Source: Jeotgalibacillus campisalis
GTDB taxonomy: Bacteria > Bacillota > Bacilli > Bacillales > Jeotgalibacillaceae
Direction: 5' to 3'
Assembly: GCF_000829515.1 (NCBI RefSeq)
Contig: NZ_JXRR01000001.1
Coordinates: 372,001 to 436,000 of the forward strand
DNA length: 64,000 bases
Position numbers and translations under genes: made by a program. Shown here one piece after another: positions 60,046-64,000 of the stretch. The notes beneath the pieces were generated by a model, which had not been told where the DNA came from, searched no databases, and saw only the letters and a list, made by a program, of their open reading frames with translations. Every line of letters starts with the position of its first letter. The first letter of the stretch is position 1.

Positions 60046-60318
60046 TAATTTATTCCTCCTAATAATATTTGAGCTTTAATAATTGGATGGACTGGAAACG
60101 TACCACGTTTGTTAAGGTTTTCAACAAAATAGAGTGATCAATGCTGTGGAGTTATTATATTTTAATAACGCTCTTTTTCAGACTCTATCTGAATGAAAAC
60201 TATGAAATCTCTTTTTCTATTGACTACCCATCCTTTTTTATACACTCTCTATATATAATGAAAAAGCGTTCTAATAGGAGAAGGCTTTTTGTTCATCTTG
60301 TGAGCCCTTTTTATAAAA

Positions 60319-60346
60319 ACCTTTCCTTCTTGACTTGCATAGGCTA
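60319..60346 (+). promoter_or_regulatory. Sigma-K-type promoter of the 265-aa gene
   Basis: AC at 60319-60320, a 17-base spacer, and CATAGGCTA at 60338-60346 (consensus AC-N16/17-CATAnnnTA). The start codon is at 60378. Confidence 0.6.
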
Positions 60347-60377
60347 TGTAAGAATTCTTTTCAAATGGGGGGTTAAT

Positions 60378-61175
60378 ATGGCTTCAGATCATAGATCCTG
60401 TTCACAAGAAAATCATGTATGCAAGTGCCATGACATGTACCAACTGCTGCATCAGGCCCGTGATCTACATCATTATTTATCTCAAGCCATTCCAGAAGAG
60501 CTGGCTGTCATAAATAAATTGACTCCTTATATGTCACAGGAATTTTTAATTGATTTAAAAAAAGATTTAAATAACTCATTAAAACTGGCCATGAGCAAAG
60601 AAATGTTGAGTAAAATGCTTCGTGAAAAAATAAACGAAACTTGCCCCCTGTATGCTAAGCAAATAGAGAGTGAAGATGAGAATTTTTTGCCAATCAGCCC
60701 GGCACCAGAAGAGCAGGAAGAACATAGTACAGAAATTTTCCAGGGTAGTTTTATAGAAGAATTAAAGGATGAGGGTACTCAAAAGGTTGAGACTGTGGTG
60801 TCAGAGGACATGAAGGAACCCCGAAAATTAATACAAAAAACATTTAAAAGAAAAAATACCCGAAAACCGAATAAAAAAAAGTCACAGCAGGTCCTTACAG
60901 ATACCCATATTACCGATCATGAAAAACTTGACAATCATACCTTCTTCAATCAACACAAACCAAGCTCTGAAAAATCAAAGCCAAAAACAGGTAGACGAAC
61001 ATGCAAAAAGAAAATCCCAAAGAATTATCATAAAATGAAAGAACCGAAAGCATGCGACCATTTTTTACAAACACATAGCAACACCAACGATTGTTCTGAA
61101 AAATATGTTTACAAAAGCAGTGCTATACAGAATTCAAAACCGTGGGTCGCCCCTTTTTGTTTTAACCCAAAGTAG
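60378..61175 (+). CDS. Cys/Lys-rich sporulation-type protein
   Basis: 265 residues from ATG at 60378 (GGGGGG before it); the open frame upstream to 60141 has no site. N-terminal domain about 1-95 is helical (HDMYQLLHQARDLHHYLSQA; ELAVINKLTPYMSQEFLIDL) and resembles the N-terminal part of CotB-like or inner coat proteins only loosely. From about 125 it is low-complexity: acidic (EEQEEHSTE) then strongly basic (KRKNTRKPNKKKSQQ; GRRTCKKKIPKNYHK). Cys near both ends. With a sigma-K-like promoter it is probably a mother-cell product of late sporulation. Confidence 0.65.
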   Translation: MASDHRSCSQENHVCKCHDMYQLLHQARDLHHYLSQAIPEELAVINKLTPYMSQEFLIDLKKDLNNSLKLAMSKEMLSKMLREKINETCPLYAKQIESEDENFLPISPAPEEQEEHSTEIFQGSFIEELKDEGTQKVETVVSEDMKEPRKLIQKTFKRKNTRKPNKKKSQQVLTDTHITDHEKLDNHTFFNQHKPSSEKSKPKTGRRTCKKKIPKNYHKMKEPKACDHFLQTHSNTNDCSEKYVYKSSAIQNSKPWVAPFCFNPK

Positions 61176-61573
61176 GGGTAGACTGGTTTGCTGCTCTTTT
61201 AAAGGCAGCAGAAACGATAGTAATCAGGACATGATTTCAAGACTCGAAACAAAGCTGTGTTAAAAAGTCCTTACTTAGAAAAACGTTTGAACGACCACCC
61301 TTTTCCGGAGTAAGAACTTTCATTTTTTAGACACACTAGTTTGCGCAATCAATGAGATTACATCAAATTTTTATCCCCATTGATGACGCGCTGACAAACA
61401 TTCTAACTGCAAAAAGATCTGTAAAGTGCTTACAAAAATACACCTCCTATTTAGCACCTAAAATACGTGTACCAAATAAGAAGATGATAGCTAAGTAATG
61501 TTGACTTGCAGATCCCTCAATCTAAATCTCGTACCCTTTTTCATCTTACAATAAAAATTAATCATTCCGCTGC
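61176..61573. other. Non-coding region with terminator-like hairpin
   Basis: About 400 bases. At 61264-61328 AAAGTCCTTACT pairs with AGTAAGAACTTT, followed by a T-run (plus), and would end the 60378 transcript. The rest holds no recognised element. Confidence 0.55.
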
Positions 61574-62719
61574 TCATCGACCATCCGCAACGATATGAAT
61601 ATCAATATTTGAGGTTTCGCGCATGATCATATTGACGATCGATCCTTTTCTGATTTCTTCCCATCTGGTACGGGCAGACTGACCCAACAGGATCTGTGTT
61701 ACCTTGAATTTTTTTGCAACATCAACGATCACTTTAGCCGGCTTTCTGCCCTCCCTTTCTTCAACGATCATGGTCGCGTTAAACTGCTGGGCAAGCATGC
61801 GCCATTCTTTATTTTTCTTCTCGTTTATAGCGCTCTCTTCCCCGTTATCTGAGGTAACATTCAAAATAAATAATTCCGCCTTCAATCGATGAGCCATTCT
61901 CCATCCTCTTCTTATTAACTTTTCTGCAGTTGGCCCATACTGTACACACACAAGTATTTTTTCTTTCACACCAAAAGGGCCGTTTATCATATCCCCGCTG
62001 ATTTGCTCAATTCGCTCGTCTACATCATTGGCAATTTCTCGTAAAGCAAGTTCTCGAAGAGCAGATAAATTTGCGGCAGTGAAAAAATGCGATAAGCTTT
62101 GTTCAATCTTTTCGGGGGCATAAATTTTGCCATCACGTAGTCTTTTTCTCAACGTTTCAGGAGGGATATCAATCAGCTGGATCTCATGCGCTTTCTGAAC
62201 AAACGTATCTGGAATCCGTTCTCTTACTTTCACTCCTGTGATTTGCCGCACGATGTCATTTACGCTTTCAATGTGCTGAATGTTGACTGCCGACAACACA
62301 TTTATGCCGGCATCTAGAATACTTGAGATATCCATATATCTCTTTTCATTTTCTGAACCGGAAATATTGGTATGAGCAAGTTCGTCTACAATCACGATAT
62401 CAGGATTTCTTTTAATCACTTCTTCCACATTCAGTTCTTGAAACTTCTTTCCTTTATAGGTGATGACCTTTAATGGAACCTGCTCCAACTCCTTTATTTG
62501 AGCCTCCGTCTCTAAACGTCCATGAGTCTCAATAAATCCAATCACAACGTCGATTCCTTCATGTTTAAGATCTACTGCATCCTGCAGCATTTTATAGGAT
62601 TTTCCGACTCCCGGGGCTGCACCTACATATAATTTCAGCTTGCCTTTTTTGGATTCTGTCAGTTCATTGAGAATTTCTTCCGGCGTTTTTCTCCTGAAAT
62701 AAGGATGATCTTTTTCCAT
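61574..62719 (-). CDS. kdpD: Stand-alone KdpD N-terminal/Usp sensor module (no histidine kinase)
   Basis: 381 residues. KdpD domain (about 20-230): LYVGAAPGVGKSYKMLQDAV (Walker A), GFIETHGRLETEAQIKELEQ, IVIVDELAHTNISGSENEKR (Walker B), VSAVNIQHIESVNDIVRQIT. Universal stress protein domain (about 250-378): KILVCVQYGPTAEKLIRRGW; LLGQSARTRWEEIRKGSIVN. It ends there: no transmembrane or histidine kinase part. In several Bacillus species short KdpD forms follow kdpC; the Usp domain binds c-di-AMP and tunes the KdpFABC K+ pump. The gap to kdpC is 88 bases. Confidence 0.9.
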   Translation of the reverse strand: MEKDHPYFRRKTPEEILNELTESKKGKLKLYVGAAPGVGKSYKMLQDAVDLKHEGIDVVIGFIETHGRLETEAQIKELEQVPLKVITYKGKKFQELNVEEVIKRNPDIVIVDELAHTNISGSENEKRYMDISSILDAGINVLSAVNIQHIESVNDIVRQITGVKVRERIPDTFVQKAHEIQLIDIPPETLRKRLRDGKIYAPEKIEQSLSHFFTAANLSALRELALREIANDVDERIEQISGDMINGPFGVKEKILVCVQYGPTAEKLIRRGWRMAHRLKAELFILNVTSDNGEESAINEKKNKEWRMLAQQFNATMIVEEREGRKPAKVIVDVAKKFKVTQILLGQSARTRWEEIRKGSIVNMIMRETSNIDIHIVADGR

Positions 62720-62807
62720 GCTTACTCACCTCTTTTACTCGCTGATTCTTTAGATCCTTAAAGATAAAATGGACCCTAACCGTGTAAACAGTTAGGGACA
62801 TAAAGGT

Positions 62808-63392
62808 TTATTCTTGAATAAGTTCTTGCAAGTCCAGGTTGAGCATGAGGACATTCACCCGTTCTTCCCCAAAGAGACCCCATTCTTTTCCCTGGGTGTT
62901 CTCTTCTATTAATTCTTTCAACCTCTCTCTTGATATTTCTGTCAGTTCTGAGACTCGTTCTACTTGCGCGGCTGCACCTTCTACAGAAATATGCGGATCA
63001 AGTCCTGAAGCAGAATCCGTCACTAAATCAATTGGCAGTTGGTCAACAGGGGTTGCTGGATTTTCTTCACTCCATGCGGCTATCGATTCCTCCGTTCGTG
63101 TAATCATATCCTGATTAGAAGGGGCATAGTTGTTAGAACCTGAACCGGATGCATCATATTCGATTGCAGATTCCCTGCCATGAAAATACATAGGGTCAGT
63201 AAAGTTCTGGCCAATTAATTCAGAACCCACCACTTCACCTTGTTCATTATAGAGTAAACTGCCGTCTGCCTGATCCGGCATGATGGCTTGCGCAATTCCA
63301 GTGGATACAAGAGGGTAAATCAACCCAGCCAGTATCATTATAGTGAAGCTGGACCTGATAATAGGTCCAGCCAGTTTTTGTTCATTTTTCAT
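62808..63392 (-). CDS. kdpC: Potassium-transporting ATPase subunit C
   Basis: 194 residues from ATG at 63392 (GAGGAAG six bases upstream). One N-terminal membrane segment ([20 protein letters not shown]) and the extracellular domain with [20 protein letters not shown], then [32 protein letters not shown]. It stabilises the KdpA-KdpB complex in the high-affinity K+ pump. 33 bases downstream of kdpB. Confidence 0.95.
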   Translation of the reverse strand: MKNEQKLAGPIIRSSFTIMILAGLIYPLVSTGIAQAIMPDQADGSLLYNEQGEVVGSELIGQNFTDPMYFHGRESAIEYDASGSGSNNYAPSNQDMITRTEESIAAWSEENPATPVDQLPIDLVTDSASGLDPHISVEGAAAQVERVSELTEISRERLKELIEENTQGKEWGLFGEERVNVLMLNLDLQELIQE

Positions 63393-63425
63393 GATCATCT
63401 TCCTCACTTTTTAGTAGATTAAATT

Positions 63426-64000
63426 TTAGATAAACAATGAAACGGCCATATCAATTAATTTAATTCCTATGAAAGGAACCAAGACTCCACCCAGTCCATA
63501 GATCGTTAAATTCCGGCTTAACAATGCATTTGAACTCATTGGTTTATAGGCAATCCCTTTCATGGCCAGCGGGATCAACATTGGAATAATGATGGCATTA
63601 AAGATCAATGCTGATAAAATCGCTGACAACGGCGTAGACAGCCCCATGATATTCAATGCTGTCATTTCCGGAATCGCAAGCATGAACATGGCAGGAATAA
63701 TGGCAAAGTATTTAGCAATGTCATTCGCAATACTAAATGTGGTCAGTGCACCTCTTGTCATAAGCAATTGTTTTCCTATCGAAACCACTTCTATGATTTT
63801 TGTGGGATTTGAATCTAAATCAACCATATTGGCTGCTTCTTTTGCCGCTGTTGTTCCACTGTTCATGGCAAGCCCTACATCTGCTTGAGCAAGAGCTGGA
63901 GCGTCATTCGTTCCATCACCTGTCATGGCCACCAGTTTCCCTTGGGACTGTTCATACTTAATGACTTCAATCTTATCTTCCGGCTTACATTCTGCTATAA
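63426..64000 (-). CDS. kdpB: Potassium-transporting ATPase subunit B, C-terminal part (runs off the window)
   Basis: About 191 C-terminal residues are present, from [20 protein letters not shown] to [39 protein letters not shown], the P-type ATPase hinge motif, is intact, followed by [20 protein letters not shown] and three or four membrane segments. This is the catalytic subunit that hydrolyses ATP to drive K+ uptake. Its N-terminal part and any kdpA/kdpF genes and leader are beyond position 64000. Confidence 0.95.
   Translation of the reverse strand, partial: IAECKPEDKIEVIKYEQSQGKLVAMTGDGTNDAPALAQADVGLAMNSGTTAAKEAANMVDLDSNPTKIIEVVSIGKQLLMTRGALTTFSIANDIAKYFAIIPAMFMLAIPEMTALNIMGLSTPLSAILSALIFNAIIIPMLIPLAMKGIAYKPMSSNALLSRNLTIYGLGGVLVPFIGIKLIDMAVSLFI

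Noticed and set aside
60141-60377. 79-codon N-terminal extension of the Cys/Lys-rich gene at 60378.
   Set aside because: The extension lacks a ribosome binding site and contains the sigma-K-like promoter; GGGGGG precedes ATG 60378.

Overview
The window (about 40% G+C by eye) comes from the chromosome of an endospore-forming member of the Bacillaceae. Supporting signs are a guaC product very close to the Bacillus GMP reductase, a Spo0E-like phosphatase, a stand-alone KdpD N-terminal module, SPOCS-like and coat-like spore proteins, AGGAGG-type ribosome binding sites, and three exact 16-bp parS (Spo0J/ParB) sites. The parS sites suggest an origin-proximal location. No rRNA, tRNA, CRISPR array, prophage or intact transposon was seen.

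Region 1 (1-6.5 kb): start of an acyl-CoA synthetase, a large DUF2339 membrane protein, a methyltransferase, a cytosolic endonuclease-I-like protein and an SDR dehydrogenase whose coding sequence contains parS site 1.

Region 2 (6.5-15.6 kb) is the most interesting block: a leftward acyl-CoA catabolic regulon. An ACAD11-like acyl-CoA dehydrogenase plus SDR, a TetR regulator, and a tight operon (3-hydroxyacyl-CoA dehydrogenase, thioesterase, APH-like kinase, phosphosulfolactate-phosphatase-like enzyme, FadE-type dehydrogenase, quinone oxidoreductase) share a TACTAACCGGTTAGTA-type operator, which also precedes a small 79-residue gene. A separate APH kinase and ACAD11-like dehydrogenase under one operator type recall the fused human ACAD10/11 and the bacterial levulinate/4-hydroxyacyl-CoA pathway.

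Region 3 (15.6-34.3 kb): SDR and chemoreceptor, a very large secreted nuclease, a TetR plus two-gene ABC exporter, a repeat protein, a thioredoxin-like protein, a GAF-STAS (RsbR-like) protein, a lipoprotein, Spo0E-like phosphatase, an enoyl-reductase-like protein and branched-chain aminotransferase.

Region 4 (34.3-50.7 kb): c-di-GMP enzymes (GGDEF, GGDEF-EAL, HD-GYP), an AidB-like acyl-CoA dehydrogenase, several conserved unknowns, a candidate small RNA with its own promoter and terminator, and guaC. A Nudix gene and a sugar ABC permease are broken here.

Region 5 (50.7-64 kb): mqo, DegV, an aldehyde dehydrogenase, a decayed stretch (FhuF-like and ribokinase remnants), a sporulation-type cluster with two paralogous SPOCS-like proteins and Cys/Lys-rich proteins (one with a good sigma-K promoter match), and the end of a kdpB-kdpC-kdpD' operon that runs off the right edge.
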